Assembly: GCF_015624505.1 (NCBI RefSeq)
Contig: NZ_CP061379.1
Coordinates: 4,588,001-4,652,000, forward strand
Length of the DNA stretch: 64,000 bases
Reading direction: 5' to 3'
Source of the DNA: Bradyrhizobium commune
Lineage (GTDB): Bacteria > Pseudomonadota > Alphaproteobacteria > Rhizobiales > Xanthobacteraceae
Below are positions 8,289-17,689 of this stretch, piece after piece; position 1 is the stretch's first letter, and each line of letters starts with the position of its first letter. The translations under genes were made by a program, and so were the position numbers. The notes under the pieces are model-generated. The model worked only from the letters and a program-made list of their open reading frames with translations. It was not told the origin of the DNA and made no database searches.

Positions 8289-9092
8289 TCAGGTGCCGTC
8301 CGTTCCGAGCAGGAAATCCACCATGATGCTCTGGTGCTGCTGGTACATGTCGGTGCCGGTCGCAGTGACGCAGCCGCGCTTGCGGGCTTCCGCGATGAAC
8401 GGCGAGATTTCAGGCTTGGTGATGACGCAACCGCAATAGGCCCACGGCGCCAATCGCGTGACATCGACCGGCAATGGGTCGCCGTCCTTCATTCCGGCTG
8501 GCGTGGCGTTGGCGACGAAATCGAAGCCCGCGGGGTCAGCCGTCCCGACCTGTACGGATGCCTTGCCGAGCCTGTCGAGCTGGCCGATCAGCGCGTCACG
8601 GCGCTCGACCGCACTGTCGTGGATGGCGAGCTCGCTGACGCCTGCCTCGACCAACGCAAGGGCGATCGCGGAACCTGCGCCGCCAGCCCCGACAAGCAGC
8701 GCGCGCATCCCCTTGGGATTGATCCCCTTCGCCCGCGCGGCGCCGACAAAACCGAGGCCGTCCACCATGTCGCCATGCCACGCGCCGTCGGCGCGACGGC
8801 ACATCAGGTTCACCGTGCGCAGGAAGTGAGCGCGCTCGGTCGCACTGGTGCAGGCCTGGTAGCAAGCGAATTTGTGCGGGATGGTCACGACGATGCCGTC
8901 GAGGTTTTTCAACCGGGTAACCAGCGACAGGAAATCGGGCAGATCGGCGGCCGAGACCTGCACCGGAACGAGGATGCCATCATGACCGCGCGCGGCAAAG
9001 GCAGCCGACACACCCGCAGGCGAGCGCACCTGCGCAATGGGATCGCCGACGATGATATGGAGCCGCGTAGCGCCTGATGGAGCCGGGATCAT
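8289..9092 (-). CDS. Shikimate/quinate dehydrogenase-like oxidoreductase
   Basis: 267 residues with the AroE two-domain layout. The substrate-binding part carries VTIPHK (K74), TVNLM (N95) and DMVDGLG (D111), corresponding to the Lys, Asn and Asp that hold shikimate. The nucleotide site is VGAGGAGSA (about 135-142). The start ATG at 9092 lies five bases after the stop of the monooxygenase gene, so the two form one operon. This setting suggests a catabolic paralogue acting on a hydroxy acid rather than the housekeeping aromatic pathway enzyme. The absence of any other aro gene supports that, but it is inference. Confidence 0.85.
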   Translation of the reverse strand: MIPAPSGATRLHIIVGDPIAQVRSPAGVSAAFAARGHDGILVPVQVSAADLPDFLSLVTRLKNLDGIVVTIPHKFACYQACTSATERAHFLRTVNLMCRRADGAWHGDMVDGLGFVGAARAKGINPKGMRALLVGAGGAGSAIALALVEAGVSELAIHDSAVERRDALIGQLDRLGKASVQVGTADPAGFDFVANATPAGMKDGDPLPVDVTRLAPWAYCGCVITKPEISPFIAEARKRGCVTATGTDMYQQHQSIMVDFLLGTDGT

Positions 9093-9097
9093 GGAGG

Positions 9098-10954
9098 TCA
9101 CACCGGGACGGCTGCGCCGTCTGCCGCGCCAGCCCGATAGGTCAGTTCCAATCCGTCCAGGCTCCCCTCCTTGCGCCACTTGGCGAGCAGCCGCAGGAAT
9201 GCCACCGGCCCGCGCCAATACTGGCTGTTGCGCGCCGCGATCGGATCGAACACGCCCTCATTGTTGTAGTAGCCGGGCGTGCATTCGGCGAGATAGGTCT
9301 GGCGGCCGAGTGCAGCCTTGACGACCTCGTCGACCCAGGCGTTCTCGGCAGCAATCGTCGGCTCCAATGTCCGCGCACCGCGCTTGCGCACCTGATCGAT
9401 GACATAGGCGATGTGCCGAGACTGCTCATCGATGATGTGCGGAAAGTTGGCGCTCTGGCCCGCCTGCACGGTGACGATCAGGAAGCAGTTCGGGAAACCG
9501 CGGCTGTAGAAGCCGTGCAGCGTCTTGACACCGTCGCGCCAGCGCTCGGACAGGCTGATGCCATCCCGGCCGTAGACCTCAAAGCCCATGCGGCGGGCGT
9601 AATCGGTGCCGACCTCAAAACCGCTGGCATAGATCAGGCAGTCGAGCTCGTAGGCCTTGCCGTCGACGACCACCGCGTTCTCGGTCATGCGATCGACGCC
9701 CCTGCCCCTGGTGTCGACCAGATGCACGTTGGGCCGATTGAAGGTGTCGAGATATTCGTCATGGAAGCACGGCCGCTTGCAGAACGCCTTGTACCAGGGT
9801 TTTAACGCGGCAGCGGCTGCCTCATCCCTCACGACCGCGTCGACGCGGGCGCGGATCTCATCCATCTTGCGGTAATCGGCCTGCTCGATCACTTTCAGCG
9901 CCTCTTCCATCGAGGTCACCGGCTGCGGCTGACGGCGCGGCGCAAGCAGGATTTCGCCGAGCAAACCAGTCCAGCCATCCTGCACCAGGTCCCGCTCGAA
10001 CGGCTCGCCCGAGATCACAGCGGTGAAATTGTCCATCCGCTCACGCTGCCAGCCCGGCGCGAGGCCCTTCGCCCAGGCCTGATCCGTCGGCCGGTCGTCG
10101 CGCACGCCGATCGCCGACGGCGTGCGCTGGAAGACGTAGAGCTCTTTTGCCGAACGGCCGAGATGCGGTACGCATTGCACGGCCGTCGCGCCAGTGCCGA
10201 TGATGCCGACTCGTTTGTCGGCGAGGCCGGTGAGACCGCCCTCGGCGGTGCCGCTGGTGTAGGCATAATCCCAGCGGCTGGTGTGGAAGCTGTGACCTTT
10301 GAAGCCTTCGATGCCGGGAATGCCGGGGAGCTTCGGCCGGCTCAGTGGGCCGCCCGCCAGGACCACAAAGCGCGCGCGGATGCGATCGCCGTGATCGGTC
10401 TCGACCAGCCAGCGCCCCTCGCTCTCCTGCCACGTCATTTTCGAGATGACGGTTTGAAACAGCGCGCGCTCATAAAGGGCGAAGTGACGGCCGATGCGGC
10501 GCGAGTGCTCGTAGATCTCCGGCGCGCGCGCATATTTGCGCACCGGCATGTAGCCGGTCTCTTCCAGCAGCGGCAGATAGATGTAGCTCTCGGTATCGCA
10601 GGCCGCGCCGGGATAGCGATTCCAGTACCAGGTGCCGCCGAAATCGGCGGCCTTTTCCACGATGCGGAAATCCGAGATGCCGGCCTCGCGCAGACGTGCG
10701 CCACACAACAGGCCGCCGAAGCCGCCGCCGACGATGACCACTTCGGTGTCTTCGTTGAGCGCCTCGCGCGCAAATCCGGGATCGGCCCAGGGATCGTCGA
10801 GATAGCGCGCGAAACCGCCGGCCACCTCGACATATTGCGCCTTGCCCTCGGTACGCAGGCGAAGGTCGCGCTCGTCGCGATAGCGCACACGCAAGGACGC
10901 GATGTCAACAGTAGGCTCGGCGGCCGCGCCGGTCTTGTGTTTTTCCGCTGACAT
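9098..10954 (-). CDS. Flavin-dependent Baeyer-Villiger-type monooxygenase
   Basis: 618 residues, class B flavoprotein. The FAD site is VIVGGGFGGLLCG (about 74-84). The Baeyer-Villiger fingerprint F-x-G-x3-H-x3-W-D is intact as FKGHSFHTSRWD (218-229). A second Rossmann site GIIGTGATAVQ binds NADPH. The likely start ATG at 10954 has GGAGGAG five bases upstream; the longer frame is unsupported. It should insert one oxygen next to a ketone to give an ester or lactone. It is paired with the shikimate-dehydrogenase-like gene and divergent from an acyl-CoA ligase, suggesting degradation of an alicyclic or side-chain ketone. Confidence 0.92.
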   Translation of the reverse strand: MSAEKHKTGAAAEPTVDIASLRVRYRDERDLRLRTEGKAQYVEVAGGFARYLDDPWADPGFAREALNEDTEVVIVGGGFGGLLCGARLREAGISDFRIVEKAADFGGTWYWNRYPGAACDTESYIYLPLLEETGYMPVRKYARAPEIYEHSRRIGRHFALYERALFQTVISKMTWQESEGRWLVETDHGDRIRARFVVLAGGPLSRPKLPGIPGIEGFKGHSFHTSRWDYAYTSGTAEGGLTGLADKRVGIIGTGATAVQCVPHLGRSAKELYVFQRTPSAIGVRDDRPTDQAWAKGLAPGWQRERMDNFTAVISGEPFERDLVQDGWTGLLGEILLAPRRQPQPVTSMEEALKVIEQADYRKMDEIRARVDAVVRDEAAAAALKPWYKAFCKRPCFHDEYLDTFNRPNVHLVDTRGRGVDRMTENAVVVDGKAYELDCLIYASGFEVGTDYARRMGFEVYGRDGISLSERWRDGVKTLHGFYSRGFPNCFLIVTVQAGQSANFPHIIDEQSRHIAYVIDQVRKRGARTLEPTIAAENAWVDEVVKAALGRQTYLAECTPGYYNNEGVFDPIAARNSQYWRGPVAFLRLLAKWRKEGSLDGLELTYRAGAADGAAVPV

Positions 10955-11142
10955 CGATCTCCTCCACGGCGGACGCTGCTCCGCCGGCAGCTCGCGCCAG
11001 TTAGCCCTGAAAAAGTGATACGCGCAATCGCGGCCACCGCTTTTTGCGTGAACGTCGCGTGACGTTCCGCTACCTTGCACACGAGCGCAAATGAGCCATG
11101 CAACGAGACGATTTAAAACGACATGGCTCTTCGGAGGGGACA

Positions 11143-12768
11143 ATGCAGGGACTGATGATGGACATGCCGCTTCTGATCAGCGGCCTGATCCAGTATGCCG
11201 CCGACTATCACGGCGAGGCGGAGATCGTCGCGCGCGAGATCGAGGGCGACATCCACCGCTACACCTATGCGCAGGCGCATCCGCGCATCAAGCGCATGGC
11301 GCTGGCACTCAAGCGGCTCGGCATGACACCCGGCGATCGCGTCGGCACGCTGGCCTGGAATACGCATCGTCATTTCGAGATGTTCTATGCCGCACCCGGC
11401 ATGGGCTATGTGCTGCACACCGTCAATCCGCGTCTGTTTCCCGAGCAGCTCGTCTACATCATCAACCACGCCGACGACCGTATCCTCTTCATCGATCGTG
11501 CCACCCTGCCGATCGTCGAGGCGATCGCGCCGCAGCTCAAGACGATCGAGGGTTACGTTATCATGGCTTCGCGCGAGCGGATGCCGGAGACCAGGCTTGC
11601 GAACGTGCACTGCTATGAAGAGCTTCTCGACAAGGAGAACGACGCAGGTTTCGCCTGGCCGCTGTTCGACGAAAAATCCGCCTCCACCATCTGCTACACG
11701 TCGGGCACGACCGGTAACCCCAAGGGCGTGATCTATTCGCACCGTGCCGCGATCCTCCAGACCATGACGTGCTGCAGTTTCGACTTCCTGAGCGGACATG
11801 TCGAAGGCGTGCGCGAGGTGATGATGCCGATGGCGCCGCTATTCCACGGCAACGGCTGGAACATGCCGTTCAGCGCGCCCTATACCGGCTCCAAGCTCGT
11901 GCTGCCCGGCCGCAACTACGAGCCGGACAAGCTCTATGAGCTACTCGAAGGCGAGAAGGTGACGCTGTCGGCAGGCGTGCCGAGCTTCTGGCTGATCCTG
12001 CTCGACTGGCTCGGCCGTACCGGCAACAGGTTCTCGGCGCTCCGCGCGACACTGTCATCGGGCTCGGCACCCCCGCGCGCGATGGTCGAGAAGCTCAAGC
12101 GCGAATACGACATCGACTACATCCAGGCCTGGGGCATGACCGAGGCGCTGGGCTGCTCGATGCCGGGGCTGCGGCCCGGCTCGGAGCATCTCGCCGACAA
12201 GGACAAGTTCGACCGGCGCATGGTGTCGGGCCGCGCCTGCTTCGGCACGGATTTGCGCATCGTTGACGATAACGGAGACGAGCTGCCGCGCGACGGCAAG
12301 AGCGTCGGGCATTTGCGCGCCCGAGGTCCCTGGGTCGCCTCCGGCTACATGAAGCTAGAGGAGGGCCTCGACCGCGACGGCTGGTTGATCACCGGCGACA
12401 TGGCCGTGATCGACCCGCAAGGCCACGTCACGCTGACCGATCGCTCCAAGGATGTGATCAAGTCTGGCGGCGAATGGATTTCCTCGATCCAGCTCGAGGA
12501 CCTCGCGCTCTCCCACCCCGATGTGCTGCAAGCCGCCGTGGTCGCCATCGCGCACGAGAAATGGCAAGAGCGGCCCCTGCTCCTCGTCGTCCGCAAGAAG
12601 GGCGCAAGCGTCGACGGCAAGACCCTGCTCGACCACATGCGCCCGAAGATCGCGAGCTGGTGGATGCCCGACGCTATCGAGTTCCTGGACGAATTCCCGA
12701 TGACCGGCACCGGCAAGGTGCTCAAATCGGCGCTGCGCGAGAAGTTCAGGGACTATCGCGTCGGGTAA
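11143..12768 (+). CDS. Acyl-CoA synthetase (AMP-forming, medium/long-chain type)
   Basis: 541 residues. The adenylate-forming P-loop is YTSGTTGNPKG (about 185-195). The ITGDMAVID segment and the C-terminal catalytic lysine in TGTGKVLK (K525) are present. It activates a carboxylic acid to its CoA thioester using ATP. GGAGGGG precedes the ATG at 11143, which I prefer over the upstream ATG at 11098. It is transcribed away from the Baeyer-Villiger operon across a 188-bp spacer, so the two may share control. Overall resemblance is to fatty-acyl-CoA ligases; chain length is not predictable. Confidence 0.9.
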   Translation: MQGLMMDMPLLISGLIQYAADYHGEAEIVAREIEGDIHRYTYAQAHPRIKRMALALKRLGMTPGDRVGTLAWNTHRHFEMFYAAPGMGYVLHTVNPRLFPEQLVYIINHADDRILFIDRATLPIVEAIAPQLKTIEGYVIMASRERMPETRLANVHCYEELLDKENDAGFAWPLFDEKSASTICYTSGTTGNPKGVIYSHRAAILQTMTCCSFDFLSGHVEGVREVMMPMAPLFHGNGWNMPFSAPYTGSKLVLPGRNYEPDKLYELLEGEKVTLSAGVPSFWLILLDWLGRTGNRFSALRATLSSGSAPPRAMVEKLKREYDIDYIQAWGMTEALGCSMPGLRPGSEHLADKDKFDRRMVSGRACFGTDLRIVDDNGDELPRDGKSVGHLRARGPWVASGYMKLEEGLDRDGWLITGDMAVIDPQGHVTLTDRSKDVIKSGGEWISSIQLEDLALSHPDVLQAAVVAIAHEKWQERPLLLVVRKKGASVDGKTLLDHMRPKIASWWMPDAIEFLDEFPMTGTGKVLKSALREKFRDYRVG

Positions 12769-12877
12769 ACCGTCCCACGATTGCGTGCGAACCCTTCTCG
12801 CGCGCGATCGTCTTCATCTTTTGGTAGATTCGGGGGCGATATATCGGAGGCATCGCTAACCCTTATCGAGGACATCC

Positions 12878-13996
12878 ATGGCGTTTTCCGGATTGGGCCT
12901 TCATCTCGGCAATCTGTCACGCTTGTCGAATGCGCAGACGCGTTCGATCAGCCCCGAAAATTTCACCGGTGACAGAGGCAAAGGCGGGATGTCCGTCGAC
13001 GGGCCCGCAGCACCGCAAGCCCGCGATCTTGGCCAAGGCTGGAAGGTTTCGCCCTATGTCGTCATCGAACCCGGCGCGACCTTCACGCTCGCCGACATCG
13101 AAGGTCAGGGCGCGATCCAGCAGATCTGGATGACACTGGCACGCGGGCGGCTGCGTCATTCGATCCTGCGCGTCTATTGGGACGGCCAAACGCAACCCAG
13201 CGTCGAATGCCCGGCCGGCGATTTCTTCGCCTGCGGATGGGAAGAGTTCGCGCAGGTGTCGTCGCTTGCGGTCTGCGTCAATCCCGGCCGCGCGTTCAAT
13301 TGTTACTGGGAAATGCCGTTCCGCAAGCGCGCGCGCTTCACGCTGGAGAACCGCAGCGAGGAGGCGCTGACCGTCTACTACCAGATCAACTACACGCTGA
13401 CCGATGTGCCGGAGGACTGCGCCTATTTCCATGCGCAATTCCGCCGCACCAATCCGCTGCCCTACAAGGACGTCTATACCATCCTCGATGGCGTCACTGG
13501 ACGCGGCCAGTATGTCGGCACCTACATGGCCTGGGGTGTCAACAACAACGGCTGGTGGGGCGAAGGCGAGATCAAGTTCTTCATCGACGGCGACGGCGAA
13601 TTCCCGACCATTTGCGGCACCGGCACCGAGGACTATTTCTGCGGTGCCTACAATTTCGATCCCTATGTGGCGCATTCGGGCCGCGGCGCGGTCCAACAAT
13701 CCCGCTACCTCGAATTCACCACGCCCTATGCCGGCCTGCCGCAGGTGATCCGTCCCGACGGCGTCTACAAGTCGCAGCAGCGCTTCGGCCTATACCGCTG
13801 GCACATCCCCGACCCCATTCGCTTCCAAAGCGATCTGCGCGTGACGATCCAGGCGCTCGGCTGGCGATCGGGCGTCAAGGAAGCAAAATATCTTCCGCTC
13901 CAGGACGACATCGCCTCGGTCGCGTTCTGGTATCAGACGCTCCCGGCGGCGCCGTTCCCAAAGCTGCCAGACGCGGATTATCTCGAAATCGACTAA
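12878..13996 (+). CDS. GH172 (DUF2961) glycoside hydrolase family protein
   Basis: 372 residues spanning the DUF2961 double jelly-roll region. Recognisable blocks are GAIQQIWMTL, FFACGWEEFAQVSS, YYQINYTLTDVPEDCAYFHAQFRR, NNNGWWGEGEIKFFIDGD and GTGTEDYFCGAY. The glutamate of GTGTEDYF (about E251) corresponds to one of the conserved acidic residues of the family. Characterised GH172 members process fructofuranose/difructose dianhydride or D-arabinofuranose linkages. There is no signal peptide, so it should be cytoplasmic. It stands alone after the acyl-CoA ligase with no sugar transporter nearby, so the substrate is open. Confidence 0.8.
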   Translation: MAFSGLGLHLGNLSRLSNAQTRSISPENFTGDRGKGGMSVDGPAAPQARDLGQGWKVSPYVVIEPGATFTLADIEGQGAIQQIWMTLARGRLRHSILRVYWDGQTQPSVECPAGDFFACGWEEFAQVSSLAVCVNPGRAFNCYWEMPFRKRARFTLENRSEEALTVYYQINYTLTDVPEDCAYFHAQFRRTNPLPYKDVYTILDGVTGRGQYVGTYMAWGVNNNGWWGEGEIKFFIDGDGEFPTICGTGTEDYFCGAYNFDPYVAHSGRGAVQQSRYLEFTTPYAGLPQVIRPDGVYKSQQRFGLYRWHIPDPIRFQSDLRVTIQALGWRSGVKEAKYLPLQDDIASVAFWYQTLPAAPFPKLPDADYLEID

Positions 13997-14003
13997 CGGC
14001 CGC

Positions 14004-14870
14004 CTAGTTCAACACCTCGACCGTCGCCGAACGGCCGGCGACCAGCGACAGCGTGTCAGGCACTGGATCGAGCGCAATGCGGACGGGCACGCGTTGCGCA
14101 AGCCGCACCCAGCTGAAGGTCGGATTGACGTTGGCGAGCAGGCTCGCGCCTTCGGCGCGGTCGCGGTCTTCGATGCCGGAGGCGATGCTCTCGACATGGC
14201 CTGACAGCGTGACCTTGTCGCCCATCAGGCGGACCTGCACCTTGTCGCCGACGCGGATGCGCGCGAGCTTGGTCTCCTCGAAATAGCCTTCGACATGCAG
14301 CGTGTCGGTGTCGACCAGCGCCATCACACCCTTTCCAGCCGTAACATAAGCGCCGGGGCGCAGATCCATGTTGGTGATCACGCCATTCACGGAGGCGTGC
14401 ACCTCGCTGCGGTCGAGGTTGAGCTGGGCGACCGCACGGTCGGCGACGGCCGCATCGAACGCCGCCTTGGCCTGGAGCTGGGTCGCGAGAACCTGCTCCT
14501 GCTTCTGCTGCGACACCGCATCCGTCGTCAGCGCACTATAGCGCTTCAGATCGGCATTGGCCTGGTCGAGCGTTGCCTGATGACCGGCCACCGATGCATC
14601 AGCCTGGCGCAGCGCCAGCGCGAAGCGTTCGCGATCGATCCGAAACAGCACGTCGCCGCGATGGACCTTCTGGTTGTCCTTGACCAGCACGTCGGTAACG
14701 AAACCGGACACGTCGGGCGCGACCTGGACGACGTCGGCGCGCACACGCCCGTCACGCGTCCAGGGCGACTCCATGTAATAGGCCCAGAGCTCACGGCCGA
14801 CGCCGAGTGCGGCGACGACCGCGATGACGGTCACTGCAAGCCGGCCGAGCCAGGCGAAATTCCCTTTCAT
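14004..14870 (-). CDS. HlyD/AaeA-family periplasmic adaptor of an efflux pump
   Basis: 288 residues: an N-terminal membrane anchor (WLGRLAVTVIAVVAALGVG), then a lipoyl/barrel-sandwich half (VQVAPDVSGFVTDVLVKDNQKVHRGD), a helical hairpin (about 85-150) and the second lipoyl half ending SVNGVITNMDLRPGAYVTAG, with a C-terminal beta-barrel. ESPWTRDGRVRADVVQVAP is typical of AaeA-like adaptors. Last gene of the MarR-FUSC-DUF1656-HlyD operon; its ATG overlaps the DUF1656 stop (ATGA). It should link the FUSC pump to the periplasm for export of aromatic or other acids. Confidence 0.92.
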   Translation of the reverse strand: MKGNFAWLGRLAVTVIAVVAALGVGRELWAYYMESPWTRDGRVRADVVQVAPDVSGFVTDVLVKDNQKVHRGDVLFRIDRERFALALRQADASVAGHQATLDQANADLKRYSALTTDAVSQQKQEQVLATQLQAKAAFDAAVADRAVAQLNLDRSEVHASVNGVITNMDLRPGAYVTAGKGVMALVDTDTLHVEGYFEETKLARIRVGDKVQVRLMGDKVTLSGHVESIASGIEDRDRAEGASLLANVNPTFSWVRLAQRVPVRIALDPVPDTLSLVAGRSATVEVLN

Positions 14871-15073
14871 GAGAGATACTCCGAGAGATAGACGACGCCG
14901 CCGAGAAGGCAGACGAAAATGGCGAAATCGAACAGCGCGCGGTGCCAGACCAGCCGGTAAAGGTCGAAGCGCTGCATCAGCCGGCGCAACAACGCGCTCA
15001 GCACATAGGCGACGATGATCCACAGCAGCAGCGCCGGCACGAGCACGCCGTAGATGTCGATGACGTATCTCAT
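14867..15073 (-). CDS. DUF1656 (AaeX-like) small membrane protein
   Basis: 68 residues with two membrane helices (about 9-29 and 47-64) and the pattern IDIYGVLVPALLLW...YRLVWHRALFDFAIFVCLLGGVVY of DUF1656/AaeX proteins. These sit between the FUSC permease and its HlyD partner in many aromatic-acid efflux operons. It overlaps both neighbours by four bases, implying translational coupling. Its biochemical role is unknown in the family. Confidence 0.9.
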   Translation of the reverse strand: MRYVIDIYGVLVPALLLWIIVAYVLSALLRRLMQRFDLYRLVWHRALFDFAIFVCLLGGVVYLSEYLS

Positions 15074-17121
15074 GCTGCCACACTCTCGCCTGCGCGCGGC
15101 CGATAGGCCGCTGCGTCGGGGAACAGGCCGCGCCTGATCCCGACGAGGCCGATCAGGGCGTCTTCGCGTGCTTTGTCATTGGGGTCTTTCACCGCCTGGG
15201 CCAGCGCCCGGTCGACGCTTGTCAGCAGCTCGGCCGGCATCCCGCCGCCGGCATAGCGGCGGCAGGCAATGGCAAGCTGGTCGAGCATGTCGTCGATGAC
15301 GGCAATGGTCGCTGCCGCGAGCCCGTAGCGGGCGCGGCGCAGGTCGATGATGTTGATGCCGATCCGGAGCTGGACCAGGCTGTCGGCGTCACGGCGATCG
15401 CTCTCGGAGAGGAACGCAATCCGCTGCACCAATAGCCCGAGCCGATGCAGCATGAGACCGGCGAACTCCGCGCGGTCACGCTTGCCACGACGTTCGGCGG
15501 CGACCGCGATCGTGATCCAGCTCGACAGCACCAGGCGATTGGCGATCCACTCCGCGCCGACCCCGCGCGCGATCCGCGTCACGATCTCGGCAATGAGGAC
15601 CCCGACGAAGAAGGCGACGGCCGAATTGGCGTAGGACGCAAAATCCGCGCTGTAGGTCGACTGGATCGCCAGCAGGGTTGCGGTGTTGGCCGCGAGCGCC
15701 ATTCCGGTCCCCGCCGTAGCAGGTCGGCCGATCAGGAACCCGTACAGCAGGAAGGTCGGCGCCAGAGCGACGATCAGAACCTCCAGATGCGAGATCGCAG
15801 GCACCAGCGCGAACAGATAGATCGCGACGACGACGATGGCGACCAGCGACCACAGGCCGAAGCTGCGAATGAAGCGCGCGGGCTCGTCCTGGGCCGCAAA
15901 GAACGAGCAGGCCACCGCCGCCATCATCGGCGCCGACGCACCGTCGGGCCAGCCCGTGCCGATCCAGAAGGCGCAGCAGATCAGGATGGCCGTGGCAGCA
16001 CCTGCCGCCGACCACAGCGCGAGGCCGCGATCCCTGTGGCGGACGGGAGCTGCGCCGGCTTCGGAATGAAAGGCCAGATCGAGCGATGAGATATTGCGGC
16101 TTTCGGCAATTGCCTCTGTCAGGGTGCGGCAGTCGCGCGAGAGGTCGACGAGCTCGCGCAGCCGCGACAACAGGCTGGCGGTAATGATCCGCTCCCAGGA
16201 GGCGGTGTCATCGAGCAGCGCCTGCCGCTCGGCGATCATGGCGCGAATCCGCTCGGCCGGCTGCCGGGCGCCGACGTCACTCACGATCCATTGTGCGAGA
16301 TCTTCGAGGAGCCGCTTCAACTCGGGTTGCCGCCGCAACGCCTCCTCGCCCAGCGCGGCCAGCCGGTCCTCGAGCGAAGCGATCACCGGGAGCAGCATCA
16401 ACATGCGCAGCCGAATTTCACCAAGCCCGGTTACAGCGTTGCGGTCGGTCAGGTGATCATAAGCAAGATGGGTCGAGAGCGTGTCGATCTCGACGATATC
16501 GGTCGCAAGCTTGAGGCGCTTGCCGCGGCGGGTCTCGTTGGTGCCCTGGCGCAGCAGCACGACCTGGCTCAGGCGGCGCGCGTCCAGAAGCCAGGTATCG
16601 ACCCGGTTCGCCACGGCAGGCGCGACGCTGCGGGGAAAGATGATCGTCGAGACAAGACTCGCGCAGATGATGCCAAGAGAAATTTCCTCGAGCCTTGCCA
16701 CCGCGGTGTCGAAGATGGCGCCGGGCTCGGACACCGAGGGAAAGCCGATCAAGGCCACGGTATATCCAGCCAGCATGAAGACATAGCTGCGCGGCGTGCC
16801 ATCGAGCAGCGAGAGATAAAGACAAAGTCCAACCCAGAGCGCGATGGCGAGGCAGAGCAGTTCCGGCGCTTCGACGAGATTGGGCACCAGCGCCACGGTC
16901 ATGGTCGCGCCGACCAGCGTGCCCATGACGCGGAAGAAGGCCTTCGAGCTGGTGGCACCGGCGAGCGGCTGCGAAGTGATGTAGACGGTCGCCATCGCCC
17001 AATAGGGCCGCGGCAAATCCATCGCCAGCGCGATCACGAGCGCCAGCATCGACGCGGCAAACGTCTTCAACGCAAAAACGAGGTCCGCGTGACGAACCAG
17101 AAAGGGCTCTTCGGCGCGCAT
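15070..17121 (-). CDS. FUSC-family (AaeB-like) efflux permease
   Basis: 683 residues with two membrane halves of about six helices each (residues about 15-165 and 350-500), separated by a helical cytoplasmic domain, the FUSC/aromatic acid exporter layout. Motifs such as YWAMATVYITSQPLAGATSSKAFFRVMGTLVGA are typical. The start ATG (17121) lies two bases after the MarR stop and has GAGGCG upstream; longer frames extend into the MarR gene and are artefacts. With DUF1656 and HlyD it forms an AaeXAB-type pump, probably exporting an aromatic carboxylate; the MarR protein is the likely sensor. Confidence 0.92.
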   Translation of the reverse strand: MRAEEPFLVRHADLVFALKTFAASMLALVIALAMDLPRPYWAMATVYITSQPLAGATSSKAFFRVMGTLVGATMTVALVPNLVEAPELLCLAIALWVGLCLYLSLLDGTPRSYVFMLAGYTVALIGFPSVSEPGAIFDTAVARLEEISLGIICASLVSTIIFPRSVAPAVANRVDTWLLDARRLSQVVLLRQGTNETRRGKRLKLATDIVEIDTLSTHLAYDHLTDRNAVTGLGEIRLRMLMLLPVIASLEDRLAALGEEALRRQPELKRLLEDLAQWIVSDVGARQPAERIRAMIAERQALLDDTASWERIITASLLSRLRELVDLSRDCRTLTEAIAESRNISSLDLAFHSEAGAAPVRHRDRGLALWSAAGAATAILICCAFWIGTGWPDGASAPMMAAVACSFFAAQDEPARFIRSFGLWSLVAIVVVAIYLFALVPAISHLEVLIVALAPTFLLYGFLIGRPATAGTGMALAANTATLLAIQSTYSADFASYANSAVAFFVGVLIAEIVTRIARGVGAEWIANRLVLSSWITIAVAAERRGKRDRAEFAGLMLHRLGLLVQRIAFLSESDRRDADSLVQLRIGINIIDLRRARYGLAAATIAVIDDMLDQLAIACRRYAGGGMPAELLTSVDRALAQAVKDPNDKAREDALIGLVGIRRGLFPDAAAYRPRAGESVAA

Positions 17122-17123
17122 GA

Positions 17124-17597
17124 CTATTTCGCCTCTAAAACAGTCTTCGCTTGATGCAGGCGACTGGCCCGCTGCTCGATGCGCTGGAGCGTCTCGAAGG
17201 TTATCGCAAGTTCCTCGGGCCCGATATCCTTCAACAGGCTCGCCCGCACCCGCCGCAAGATCCGGTTGGTCTGCTCGACCTTGGCCTCTCCCGCTTTCGT
17301 CAGATGTAGCGTTTTGGCACGGCGGTCGGTCGGGTCTTCGCGGCGTTCCACCAACCCTTCGGCCTGAAGCAGGTCGATCAGCCTCACCAGCGACGGCCCC
17401 TCGATGCCGAGCTCGTCGGCGAGCACGCCCTGGCGCACATTCTCGCCCTGACGCGACAGCACCAGCAGCGGAATCGCGGTCGCATAGGACAGGCCGTGAT
17501 CGGACAGCGCCTGATCCGATTCGCGGCGCCAGATACGGGCGAGCCGCGCGATCAGCCGGCCGAGTTCGGCGTGGATAAAGCCTTGCGAGGGAGCCAT
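17124..17597 (-). CDS. MarR-family transcriptional regulator of the efflux operon
   Basis: 157 residues with a winged helix: LADELGIEGPSLVRLIDLLQAEGLVERREDPTDRRAKTLHLTKAGE is the recognition helix plus wing with the DxRR signature. I prefer the ATG at 17597 to the upstream GTG. It is the first gene of the FUSC/DUF1656/HlyD operon and divergent from an MFS exporter. MarR proteins of this layout usually repress the pump until a phenolic ligand binds. Direct repeats just upstream may be its sites. Confidence 0.92.
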   Translation of the reverse strand: MAPSQGFIHAELGRLIARLARIWRRESDQALSDHGLSYATAIPLLVLSRQGENVRQGVLADELGIEGPSLVRLIDLLQAEGLVERREDPTDRRAKTLHLTKAGEAKVEQTNRILRRVRASLLKDIGPEELAITFETLQRIEQRASRLHQAKTVLEAK

Positions 17598-17606
17598 GCA
17601 AATTAG

Positions 17607-17636
17607 ATAGGACACAAACTATTAGGCTACAACTAT
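17607..17636. promoter_or_regulatory. Paired AT-rich repeats, candidate MarR operator
   Basis: Two adjacent direct repeats, TAGGACACAAACTAT (17608-17622) and TAGGCTACAACTAT (17623-17636), lie ten bases upstream of the MarR ATG in the divergent space facing the MFS gene. The first is flanked by a 4-bp inverted end (ATAG...CTAT). Location and AT-richness suggest operator and promoter; binding is inferred. Confidence 0.4.
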
Positions 17637-17689
17637 ATGATCTTGCATAGCTCGATTGATCACGAAAACGCGAACGAGGACAACGCGAG

